This document shows, in pieces, positions 18,301-25,543 of a stretch of DNA of 64,000 bases (within the stretch, counting starts at the first letter, position 1; every line of letters starts with the position of its first letter). The stretch is taken from the NCBI RefSeq assembly GCF_010233585.1, contig NZ_CP045997.1, forward strand, positions 816,522 to 880,521. Reading direction: 5' to 3'. The notes below the pieces were generated by a model. The model made no database searches. It was not told where the DNA came from and was given only the letters and a program-made list of their open reading frames with translations. The stretch is from Spirosoma endbachense. Lineage in GTDB: Bacteria; Bacteroidota; Bacteroidia; Cytophagales; Spirosomataceae. A program made the position numbers and the translations under genes.

Positions 18301-18444
18301 AATAACCTCTACACGTTTACGAAATACCCCGGTTATGATCCCGAAATCAGCAACTCCGGCGACAATATGCTGGCTGCTGGCATCGATTATCTGGGGTATC
18401 CGCCTGCCCGTTCCTACACCCTTGGTTTAAGTTTAACCTTCTGA
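15319..18444 (+). CDS. SusC/RagA-type TonB-dependent transporter
   Basis: An outer-membrane transporter of 1041 residues. Residues 1-28 are a signal peptide (WLLTMSQLVAQ). The carboxypeptidase-regulatory domain follows directly (LITGQIADETGQPLPGVTVL, TTTDAKGAYRLSVPMG). Next come ALNEVVVVGYGTQQKRDLTG, the plug (LFVIDGFPVNNAGVGN, ASATAIYGSRGSNGVIIVTT) and the barrel, ending in YTLGLSLTF. There is no STN domain, so regulation must differ from the SusC at 7780. It heads the long plus-strand PUL and pairs with the SusD gene 14 bases downstream. The neighbouring esterases, GH-A enzymes and GH28 suggest imported oligosaccharides from a plant cell-wall polysaccharide (inference). Confidence 0.95.
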   Translation: MDNLSLYRSRAWLLGWVWLLTMSQLVAQSTNLITGQIADETGQPLPGVTVLVKNTSNGTTTDAKGAYRLSVPMGNDVLIVSYVGYASQEISINKRSVIDIRLALDNKALNEVVVVGYGTQQKRDLTGAVASVSSKDIQRLPVSGLDQALQGQVSGLQISSTSGAPGGNTNILVRGIGSVSGGNDPLFVIDGFPVNNAGVGNPLNMINPGDIESIEVLKDASATAIYGSRGSNGVIIVTTKRGKSGQAQITVDAYTGIQEPARLLKMMNTRQFAEFVIEGHNNGWLDNGGPNAKITDPNSVRSTSYRIPEAWQDLNNLPKVDTDWQKVIFRTAPIQNYQVSAVGGNEKMRYALSGGYFNQKGILISSGFERFSARLNLDGQLTKRLKVSMNLAPTYTSTDNVPSTGHYGDYNIVAGALSMPPMIPVYNPDGSYGNTFDLTNLGMGAIPNPVKVANEYKSTNAQFRMLGNLFGEYELLNGLKLKVSVGSDINYYNTNTFKPSTLSTSASVSPATSSINNTSDINWLNENTLNYRRTVNAHSIDALAGFTIQKSTTTSTTTSATNFADDLLENINGGQITGGSYTVGQWSLLSYLGRVNYAYNDRYLFTATIRTDGSSRFGSANRWGTFPSFSAGWRLSEEPFFKNLNLFDDFKIRAGYGLSGNNAIGNYRYLGLLSATNYVLGNTQVPGLSQGSFTNNNLGWETSKQVDIGLDLAFFNGRLQFTGDYYNRRNTDMLLNKAIPSVTGYTSAWVNIGELENKGIELALSGKPLATSNLQWTSSFNITFNRNKVLRLGSEGEQLFSDGGRGDVSITQVGQPIGSFYGHLVEGIFTTQEQLATHATQTGAKLGDFMYKDVDGNGVISDADRTILGNPQAKAYYGFNNTFTYKNWSLNILLNGVQGRDVFWAGAVFVRGYHGVQNNLAEVIGNYYKSPSQPGDGQSPRIIRGALNNNLRYSSFFNFDGSYLRVRNVTLNYNLSQKLAKRLGMQGGRIYLTSNNLYTFTKYPGYDPEISNSGDNMLAAGIDYLGYPPARSYTLGLSLTF

Positions 18445-18458
18445 TCAGACTACTCCTC

Positions 18459-19871
18459 ATGAAAGCTAAACGTATTTTCCTTTCTCTGCTGGGTCTCCTT
18501 GTTCTGGCCAGTTGTCAGGACGATTTTCTGGGACTTTCGCCCCAAACCGACCGAAACACGCTGAATTTTTATAAAACAGCGGCCGATTTTAACAATGCTG
18601 TAGTTGGGACGTATGCGGCACTCAAACTGTCGGGCGTGTACAATACGTCACTGTACTGGATGGGCGAGGTATCGACCGACAACACTGATTTTGGTGTAAC
18701 GACCCGGCAGGCAGTCAACGTCGATAACTTCCAGTTTGTCGATCATACCTATACCTCGCTCAACGACATTATTTATGCGTCCTGGCGGGATCACTATATT
18801 GGGATTAGCCGCGCAAATGCCATCCTGACCCGAATCGAAACGGCTGGTATTACCGATAACCTGAAGATGCAGTACAAAGGCGAAGCCCAGTTTTTACGAG
18901 CCTTATTTTACTTTGATCTCGTTCGAATGTTTGGCGATGTGCCTTTGGTAACTTCAGAAATAACCACCGCCGATGGGGCCAACAGCCTGATCCGAACACC
19001 TGCTGATGCCGTTTATCAATTAATTATCAGTGACTTGCAGGGTGCTGAGCAGAGCCTTCCCGTTTCGTATGGTACAACCGATGCTGGGCGTGTGCTACAG
19101 GGCGCGGCCAAAGCGTTGCTCGGGAAGGTCTATTTAACCCGGAAAGAGTGGGATAAAGCGGCCACTAAACTGAAAGAAGTGATCACCTCGGGCAAATTTC
19201 AATTGCTGCCCAAATACGCTGATGCGTTCAGTTTTGCTACACCGACAAATGCAGAGATTCTGTTTAATGTTCAGTACAAATCGGGCAATACCGGCCAGGG
19301 TAGCGGTTTTGGTCCGGTGCAGGCAAGCGAAGGAGCCAGAATTACAGGGGGCAGCATGCGGTACCCTACCGCCGATATGGATGCTGCCTACGAGCCCGGC
19401 GACCTTCGGAAGAGTTTTTCCATGAAATCGTCGTATATCGATGCCAACGGGCAAGCTATCAACCAGCGCTATGTGAGTAAATATGTGCAATATGGGGCCC
19501 TTTCCGGCGATTCAGACATCGACTTTCCCGTGCTTCGGTATGCCGATGTGCTCCTGATGTACGCCGAAGCGCTGAATGAAGTCGGGTTCGATTCCGAAGC
19601 GGTGAAAGCCCTTAACCAGGTGCGAACACGGGCAGGACTTGCGGCCACAAAAGCTACTGATCAAAATAGTTTCCGACTAGCCATTGAACAGGAACGCCGG
19701 GTGGAATTTGCCTTTGAGAACCAACGCTGGTTCGATCTGGTCCGGACGGGTCGTTATGTCACGGTTATGAATGCGAAAGGATTGAACGTTAAAGCCTTCA
19801 ATATTCTGTACCTCATTCCGCAGCGGGAAATCAGTTTAAATAAGAATCTGGTTCAGAACCCAGGCTATTGA
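18459..19871 (+). CDS. SusD/RagB-type outer-membrane lipoprotein
   Basis: A 470-residue lipoprotein with lipobox LASC and lipidated Cys19. The next residues are QDD, an acidic stretch like the lipoprotein export signals that send Bacteroidota lipoproteins to the cell surface. SusD marks include MQYKGEAQFLRALFYFDLVR, MFGDVPLVTSE, AAKALLGKVYLTRKEWDKAA, VLRYADVLLMYAEALNEVG, LNQVRTRAGL and EQERRVEFAFENQRWFDLVR. The C-terminus is NPGY. It binds glycan together with the SusC upstream. The next gene's ATG lies 5 bases after this stop codon. Confidence 0.95.
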   Translation: MKAKRIFLSLLGLLVLASCQDDFLGLSPQTDRNTLNFYKTAADFNNAVVGTYAALKLSGVYNTSLYWMGEVSTDNTDFGVTTRQAVNVDNFQFVDHTYTSLNDIIYASWRDHYIGISRANAILTRIETAGITDNLKMQYKGEAQFLRALFYFDLVRMFGDVPLVTSEITTADGANSLIRTPADAVYQLIISDLQGAEQSLPVSYGTTDAGRVLQGAAKALLGKVYLTRKEWDKAATKLKEVITSGKFQLLPKYADAFSFATPTNAEILFNVQYKSGNTGQGSGFGPVQASEGARITGGSMRYPTADMDAAYEPGDLRKSFSMKSSYIDANGQAINQRYVSKYVQYGALSGDSDIDFPVLRYADVLLMYAEALNEVGFDSEAVKALNQVRTRAGLAATKATDQNSFRLAIEQERRVEFAFENQRWFDLVRTGRYVTVMNAKGLNVKAFNILYLIPQREISLNKNLVQNPGY

Positions 19872-19876
19872 GCACT

Positions 19877-20578
19877 ATGAAAAAAACGACCTCCGCTTTA
19901 CTACTGCTGCTGACGGCTTTTGTGCTGATCAGTGCGGCTCCGTCGTTGCCGAAGCTGTACGTCATTGGTGACAGTATTTCGATGCGCTATGGTCCGTTTC
20001 TGGAAAAATACGTGCAGGGTGTCTGGCAGTACGACCGGAAAAGTGATGACGGACAGGCGGCTAAAAATCTGGATGTACCCGTCGGTGCCAATGGGGGCGA
20101 TTCGCGCATGGTGCTCGAATACCTGAAGTTAAAGGCGCCCGATAAGTCGTTTCAGCCGGATGTATTGCTGCTGAATTGCGGCCTGCATGATATCAAACGG
20201 CTGCCGGAAACAAATGCCATTCAGGTTGATTCGGTCAGCTACCGGAAAAACCTGGAAGCGATTTACCAACTGGTGCACAAACGATCTATCCGGCTGATCT
20301 GGATGCGAACGACTGCCGTGGAAGACGAACGGCACAACAGTCGCTCGAAAGCTTTCAAGCGGTATGCCCGTGATCTGGATGCGTATAATGCCATTGCCGA
20401 TGAGGTAATGCACAGGCATGGTGTTCCAATCATCGATCTGTATACGTTTACCCGGAGTCTGGGCAGCAAGCATTTTGTCGATCATGTCCATTACGACGAC
20501 CCCGCCATGCAGTTGCAGGCAGCCTATATAGCCGGGTATTTACAGGACCAAATTCCCTTAATTCAAAAAAGTAAATGA
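19877..20578 (+). CDS. SGNH/GDSL-family esterase, exported
   Basis: This is a 233-residue protein. I chose the ATG at 19877 over a TTG eight bases earlier because it opens a normal signal peptide (MKKTTSALLLLLTAFVLISA). Block I is LYVIGDSISMRYG with nucleophile Ser33. Block II is GANGGDSRMVLEYL with its Gly. Block III appears as LLLNCGLHDIKR, where the usual GxND is replaced by NCGLHD. Block V is FVDHVHYDD, giving the Asp-x-x-His pair. Such enzymes remove acetyl, feruloyl or similar esters from polysaccharides. The position between SusD and a glycosidase fits a deacylase in glycan breakdown. Its stop overlaps the next ATG by 4 bases. Confidence 0.82.
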   Translation: MKKTTSALLLLLTAFVLISAAPSLPKLYVIGDSISMRYGPFLEKYVQGVWQYDRKSDDGQAAKNLDVPVGANGGDSRMVLEYLKLKAPDKSFQPDVLLLNCGLHDIKRLPETNAIQVDSVSYRKNLEAIYQLVHKRSIRLIWMRTTAVEDERHNSRSKAFKRYARDLDAYNAIADEVMHRHGVPIIDLYTFTRSLGSKHFVDHVHYDDPAMQLQAAYIAGYLQDQIPLIQKSK

Positions 20579-23373
20579 GCGTATTCCTCCATTCTTTTCG
20601 GTCATTCAGTCTGCTTGGCATCAGCATTGCTACTGCCCTGGGCCAAACGGTATCGGTCAGCCAAACCGTTGTCGAACCAAGGGGTTTCCGGGAAGTCGGG
20701 CAATTGCGTCCGCGTTCAGCCAAAGAAATCAAGGCGTCTACCTGGTCTATTGGGGGCGAAACCCTCGATCGGGATTATACGGATTATCAATCGTATAGAG
20801 GGCTACTGGGGCCGTTAGGTGCCAAACGGATTCGGTTGCAGGGGGGGTGGGCCAAATGCGAGAAGGTAAAAGGGCAGTATGATTTTGCCTGGCTGGATGC
20901 GGTCATCCCCGATGCGTATTCGCGGGGTGTAGCGCCCTGGGTTGAATTGTCGTATGGCAACCCAATTTATTCAGGTGGTGGCGAACCCAAACTAGGTGGC
21001 CGGATTCCAACGTCGGAAGAAGGGTTGGCCGCCTGGGACAACTGGGTTCGGGCTATGGTGAACCGGTACAAAAATCAGGTCACTGAATGGGAAATCTGGA
21101 ATGAACCTGACCTCAATAAGTTGAATACGGGCGAGGAAGTGGGCGTTTTCTACATCCGAACCGCGAAACTGGTACGGTCTATTCAGCCGAAGGCCAGACT
21201 CATTGCGCTCGGTGTCGCCGGGGTACCGGCCGCCGGGTTCATGCGTCCTTTTCTTGATCACCTGAAAAAAGAAAATGCGCTCGATCTGATCGATATTCTG
21301 ACTTACCACGGCTATGCGCCCAACCCCGATACGTCTTATCCGAAGATTGAGGAGATGCGGCAACTGGTCTGGAGTTATAATCCGAAAATCACGTTCATGC
21401 AGGGCGAAAACGGCGCTCCGTCTACACCCAGTGCTGTGACCATCGGCGCATTGCGGCAGTACGATTGGACCGAATTGAGCCAGGCCAAATGGGATTTACG
21501 GCGGATGCTCGGCGATCACGGACGTGGTATCGCTACCAATCTGTTCACCATCAGCGATATTCACTACGCGGCTGGCGATCACATGACGGGCGTCAATACG
21601 AAAGGCTTGCTGAAAACCAATCCCGACAAAACCATTGATCGGCCTAAACTGGCCTACAAAGCTGCCCAGCATGTATTTGCCACGTTCGATGATCAGATCG
21701 AATTACTCGACAAAGCCAAACCAACGGCCAGCCAGACGACCGTTGCGGCCTTTCAGTACCGTCATCGACAGAACGGAGGCCAACTGGTGACGCTCTGGAG
21801 TGGCGAAGCGCGACCCGCCGAAACCTACGATCCGAAACCAACCGACGTAACCATCGAAGGTAAATTTACCCAGCCGGTTTTTGTGGATCTGATTTCGGGG
21901 AAGGTGTATGAGATTCCGAAAAGCCAGTGGAAAAAGTCAGGTACTGGCTACACATTTACTGCGATTCCAGTGCCGGATTATCCGGTAGTGATCGCCGAAA
22001 AAGCCGCCCTGCATTTACTGACACCCACGGGTCAATCGGCCAATCCATCCTTCAAATACCTGGGTAAAATCGCGCCGAAACAGTCCAGGGATATTCGCTC
22101 CTCAAATTGGTCGGTCGGTGCCGAATACATGGATCGGGACTGGACAACCTATGCCAACTGGAAAGACTATCTGGGTAAACTTGGTGTCAAAAAAGCCCGG
22201 ATTCAATCCGGTTGGGCCAAGTGCGAGAAAGTAAAAGGACAGTATGACTTTGCCTGGCTGGATGAGATTATTGTTGATATGAAGAAACAGGGAGTCACTC
22301 CCTGGGTCAACCTGTCATACGGTAATCCTGTTTATTCGGGTGGTGGCGGTACAACCTTGAATGCGGCTCTTCCCTATTCGGGCGAAGCGCTGGAAGGCTG
22401 GAAAAAATACGTGTCGGCCATTGTTGCGCGCTATGGCGATAAGGTAACCGAATGGGAAATCTGGAATGAGCCGAATTATAAAATTTCTATTCCCGATTAT
22501 GTGAACTTCTTCATTACCAGTGCCGAAACTATTAAATCGGTCCAGCCGGAAGCCCGGATCATTGCCTTTGCGTTGGGAAGTGGTGTCGATTACAAATTTG
22601 CCGACAGTGCCTTGAAACTCATTCAGGAGAAAGGCAAACTTGGCTTGATCGACGAAATCACCCATCACCGGCATATTCCGAATCCCGATAACCGTTCGGC
22701 AGAGGAAGAACTGGAAAAAGTGGTTGCCAAATACAACAGTAAAATTCGGATTCGTCAGGGCGAAGCAGGCTGTCCGTCGGAGTGGAGCAACAATTTCGCA
22801 CTGAACAAATACCCCTGGACAGAACTAACACAATCGAAGCACATTCTTCGCCGATTGTTGACCGATCTGGGGCATGATAAAGAGTCGTGCTGCTTTACCA
22901 TCATGGATGCCAAAACCACCCAGGAGTGGAATCATAAGGGATTATTGAAAGCGAATGAAGATCAGACCGTAGCGTATGCCAAACCAGCCTATTATGCTTT
23001 TCAGAACCTGATTTCGGTGTTTGACGACCGCCTGGAGCGTCTGGATACCTATCCTTATTCGGCAAAAAAAACAGATGCCAACACGCTGTCGTTGTATGCC
23101 TATGCGGATAAATCCAGCCAGCTTCAGGCCGTAACGGTCTGGCTAAAAGATAATGTCCCTTCCGATAACAACGACCAGATTCTGTGTGATTTTACATTTG
23201 CCAATGCCCGGTTTAAAAACCCGGTCTGGGTCGATTTGATCGCCGGGGCCGTATATGAAATTCCGAAGGAAAATTGGCTCCAGAAAGAACATCTGTTTCG
23301 ACAAATTCCGCTGTATGATTCGCCCATCCTGATTGCCGACCGATCGATCATAACGCTTTCAGCCAATCAATAA
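20575..23373 (+). CDS. Tandem-duplicated clan GH-A glycoside hydrolase (GH39-like), two catalytic domains
   Basis: The protein has 932 residues with a signal peptide (SLLGISIATALGQ). Two homologous halves follow, about residues 39-480 and 491-932. Each begins with WSIGGETLDRDYTDY or WSVGAEYMDRDWTTY and has WAKCEKVKGQYDFAWLD and YGNP(I/V)YSGGG. The acid/base motif EWEIWNEP gives Glu177 and Glu632. The nucleophile-type motifs are QGENGAPS (Glu278) and QGEAGCPS (Glu730). Each half ends in a beta-rich tail (FVDLISGKVYEIPK / WVDLIAGAVYEIPK). The (beta/alpha)8 pattern with WNEP and a C-terminal Glu is clan GH-A; GH39 beta-xylosidases are the nearest group I can suggest, not a firm assignment. Both halves keep both carboxylates, so both may be active. 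It overlaps the SGNH gene by 4 bases. Confidence 0.8.
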   Translation: MSVFLHSFRSFSLLGISIATALGQTVSVSQTVVEPRGFREVGQLRPRSAKEIKASTWSIGGETLDRDYTDYQSYRGLLGPLGAKRIRLQGGWAKCEKVKGQYDFAWLDAVIPDAYSRGVAPWVELSYGNPIYSGGGEPKLGGRIPTSEEGLAAWDNWVRAMVNRYKNQVTEWEIWNEPDLNKLNTGEEVGVFYIRTAKLVRSIQPKARLIALGVAGVPAAGFMRPFLDHLKKENALDLIDILTYHGYAPNPDTSYPKIEEMRQLVWSYNPKITFMQGENGAPSTPSAVTIGALRQYDWTELSQAKWDLRRMLGDHGRGIATNLFTISDIHYAAGDHMTGVNTKGLLKTNPDKTIDRPKLAYKAAQHVFATFDDQIELLDKAKPTASQTTVAAFQYRHRQNGGQLVTLWSGEARPAETYDPKPTDVTIEGKFTQPVFVDLISGKVYEIPKSQWKKSGTGYTFTAIPVPDYPVVIAEKAALHLLTPTGQSANPSFKYLGKIAPKQSRDIRSSNWSVGAEYMDRDWTTYANWKDYLGKLGVKKARIQSGWAKCEKVKGQYDFAWLDEIIVDMKKQGVTPWVNLSYGNPVYSGGGGTTLNAALPYSGEALEGWKKYVSAIVARYGDKVTEWEIWNEPNYKISIPDYVNFFITSAETIKSVQPEARIIAFALGSGVDYKFADSALKLIQEKGKLGLIDEITHHRHIPNPDNRSAEEELEKVVAKYNSKIRIRQGEAGCPSEWSNNFALNKYPWTELTQSKHILRRLLTDLGHDKESCCFTIMDAKTTQEWNHKGLLKANEDQTVAYAKPAYYAFQNLISVFDDRLERLDTYPYSAKKTDANTLSLYAYADKSSQLQAVTVWLKDNVPSDNNDQILCDFTFANARFKNPVWVDLIAGAVYEIPKENWLQKEHLFRQIPLYDSPILIADRSIITLSANQ

Positions 23374-23382
23374 CGCGAGACG

Positions 23383-24315
23383 ATGAGCACAAAATGGGCA
23401 CCGATGATCGGTCTGATGATGACTAACTTCCTGCTAGGTCAGTCTGTTCTGGCTCAGCCAGAGCTGGAAGTGCCCTTATATCCCAATGGCGTTCCAAATG
23501 CTGTAGCCAGTTCGTTGCCGGAGCGCCGTACGTATGACGCATCGGGAAAATTAACCGCCTTATCGACGATCATTATTCCGAGACTTCTGGTATTTCGCCC
23601 GGCGGTCCCGAATGGAACCGGCCTGATTATCTGTCCGGGTGGAGGCTATAAAAATCTGAATATCGAAAACGTCCGGTTCATTGCCCAACGACTGAACCAG
23701 TGGGGCGTCACTGCGTTCGTGCTGGTGTATCGGCTACCCGCCGATGGGCTGATGCAGGATCAGACAACAGGTGGTATGCAGGATGCCCAGCAAGCGTTCC
23801 GGTCGGTTCGACAACGGGCGGCCGAGTGGGGAATACGTCCGGATCGAATCGGTTTGTGGGGTTCTTCGGCGGGTGGCCATCTGGCGGCTATGGCGGCAAC
23901 CCATTTCACGAAGGCATTCGAACCCGGAAAAGACACAACCGGATTACGCCCCGACTTTCTGGTGCTGGCCTGGCCCGTTATCAGTTTTCGGCCGGGAATA
24001 GCTCACCAGGGTTCGGTGAAAAACCTACTGGGTGAGCATCCGACAGAGCAACAACTGGCTGATTATTCGCCCGATGAGCAGGTTACGGCCACAACACCGC
24101 CCACATTTCTGGTGCATGCGGGCGATGATCCTACAGTATCGTTTGCCAACAGCATCCAGTTTTATCAGAGACTGAAAAAGGTGGGCGTACTGGCCGAATT
24201 ACACCTGTACGAAAAAGGCGGCCACGGCTTTGGTATCAAACCCGAAATAACCGATTCGTGGATGAGCCAGCTCGAAATCTGGCTACGTAATCGCGGCTTT
24301 CTAAACCGATCCTGA
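23383..24315 (+). CDS. Alpha/beta-hydrolase, acetyl-xylan-esterase-like, exported
   Basis: This 310-residue protein has an N-terminal signal (MIGLMMTNFLLGQSVLAQ). ICPGGGYKNLNIEN is an oxyanion-hole region like HGGG. The nucleophile elbow GLWGSSAGGHLAAM places Ser162 in GxSxG. An acid follows in HAGDDPTVSFANS and the catalytic His in GGHGFGI near the end. The start ELEVPLYPNGVPNA is seen in many Bacteroidota esterases of this type, which remove acetyl groups from xylan or pectin. It lies 9 bases after the tandem glycosidase and probably works with the SGNH esterase on the same substrate. Substrate choice cannot be read from sequence. Confidence 0.85.
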   Translation: MSTKWAPMIGLMMTNFLLGQSVLAQPELEVPLYPNGVPNAVASSLPERRTYDASGKLTALSTIIIPRLLVFRPAVPNGTGLIICPGGGYKNLNIENVRFIAQRLNQWGVTAFVLVYRLPADGLMQDQTTGGMQDAQQAFRSVRQRAAEWGIRPDRIGLWGSSAGGHLAAMAATHFTKAFEPGKDTTGLRPDFLVLAWPVISFRPGIAHQGSVKNLLGEHPTEQQLADYSPDEQVTATTPPTFLVHAGDDPTVSFANSIQFYQRLKKVGVLAELHLYEKGGHGFGIKPEITDSWMSQLEIWLRNRGFLNRS

Positions 24316-24385
24316 ACGAGCCGTAGGAAAAAAAATAAAGACAAAGACGGAAACAAATTATACCCAACGCACAAACGATAAGTCA

Positions 24386-25537
24386 ATGGAAACTATCGGT
24401 TATCAACGCATTAAACAGACATCGCTGAACTTTGTAGACGCCATGAAAATTGGCGATAAGCCGGGCGTTTATCGCAAAGAACCGGGCGAAGGAGAGAGTT
24501 TTTACGGTTCCTATCATGCTGCCCACGTTCTGGATCTATTTGGCGAACTGCAAAATCGCCCGGCGGCTGATCTGGATATCTGGGCCGAACAGTTCCAGCG
24601 TCGACAAACCGAGCAGGGTTATTTTTCTGGAAAATCCTCGGAGTTTGGGCGCATCCGCACGATCGACGAACTGGAGCCTGTCTGGCATTACACACGGGGA
24701 AACATCTGGGCATTACGAATGCTCAACCGCCGACCCGAACGTGAACTGCGTTTTCTGGAGCCACTGCTTCATGCCGACCAGCTCTATCGTTGGGTGAAAC
24801 ATTACGACTGGCGCAATGCATGGTCGGCTGGTAATCAGGTGCTGGCGGCAGCTACGGCCCTGTTCGCCCTGCGGGACTGGTTTGGGGCATCTGAAGTAGA
24901 CGCCCTGATGGAAAAGACTATTTATCCGGCCCTGGAAGAATTGCAGGATGCCAAAACGGGTTTCTGGGGTACACAATTCGGGGCTGATTTACCCAATGGA
25001 CTTTTCGGTACAATTCACGTTGTCCCCATCTATTTTGCGTTAGGCTGGCCCCTCCGCCACCTGGAGCGGTCTATTGACTCTACGCTGGCCTGTCAGTTAG
25101 CCGATGGCTCATTCTGGCCCGGTGGTTCCGATTGCCCCGACTTCGATGGAGCCTATCAATTAGCTAATCTGGCCACCCTGACCGATTACCGTCGGGAGGA
25201 TGTAGAGAAAGCCTGCCGCCGGTATCTGGCTCATGCCCTTCAGCACGAAAGCGCTGATGGCGTGGGTTGGTTGCTGCACCGCCGGGATAGCCAACCCACC
25301 GATTGGGTGCCGCGCCCACACTGGATTTGGAAAGAAGGCGAAACAACCGCCAATGCCGAACTCCGCGATGAAGACCCCAACCGAACACACATCATGCTCG
25401 GCTCCTGGTTCTACCCACTCTCGATTGCCCTGGTCAGTCATTTACTTGGCGATACAGGTTATGAAGGGCCTTATCATTTCAACAGCCATTCGCTGCACGT
25501 CTGTAACGTTTTCAATGAGCCGCTGGCCAGCTATTAA
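24386..25537 (+). CDS. Unrecognised cytosolic protein, probable alpha/alpha-toroid
   Basis: A 383-residue protein with no signal peptide, membrane segment or family I can name. The sequence is rich in amphipathic helices and conserved-looking aromatic-glycine motifs: GSYHAAHVLDLFGEL, EQGYFSGKSSEFGRI, DWRNAWSAGNQVLAAATALF, TGFWGTQFGADLPNGLFGTI, LADGSFWPGGSDCPDFDGAY and EDPNRTHIMLGSWFYPLSIA. The repeated helix-turn-Gly-Phe-Trp pattern is like alpha/alpha-toroids of the terpenoid-cyclase or polysaccharide-lyase/glucuronyl-hydrolase kind. Paired Asp, His and Trp residues would suit a sugar-binding pocket. It lies 70 bases after the esterase and 6 bases before a GH-A gene. That position suggests a role on imported sugars, but no reaction is claimed. 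Confidence 0.65.
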   Translation: METIGYQRIKQTSLNFVDAMKIGDKPGVYRKEPGEGESFYGSYHAAHVLDLFGELQNRPAADLDIWAEQFQRRQTEQGYFSGKSSEFGRIRTIDELEPVWHYTRGNIWALRMLNRRPERELRFLEPLLHADQLYRWVKHYDWRNAWSAGNQVLAAATALFALRDWFGASEVDALMEKTIYPALEELQDAKTGFWGTQFGADLPNGLFGTIHVVPIYFALGWPLRHLERSIDSTLACQLADGSFWPGGSDCPDFDGAYQLANLATLTDYRREDVEKACRRYLAHALQHESADGVGWLLHRRDSQPTDWVPRPHWIWKEGETTANAELRDEDPNRTHIMLGSWFYPLSIALVSHLLGDTGYEGPYHFNSHSLHVCNVFNEPLASY

Positions 25538-25543
25538 TCAACT

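Noticed and set aside
19868..19876. TTG start for the SGNH esterase
   Set aside because: The ATG at 19877 gives a normal signal peptide and avoids overlap with susD.
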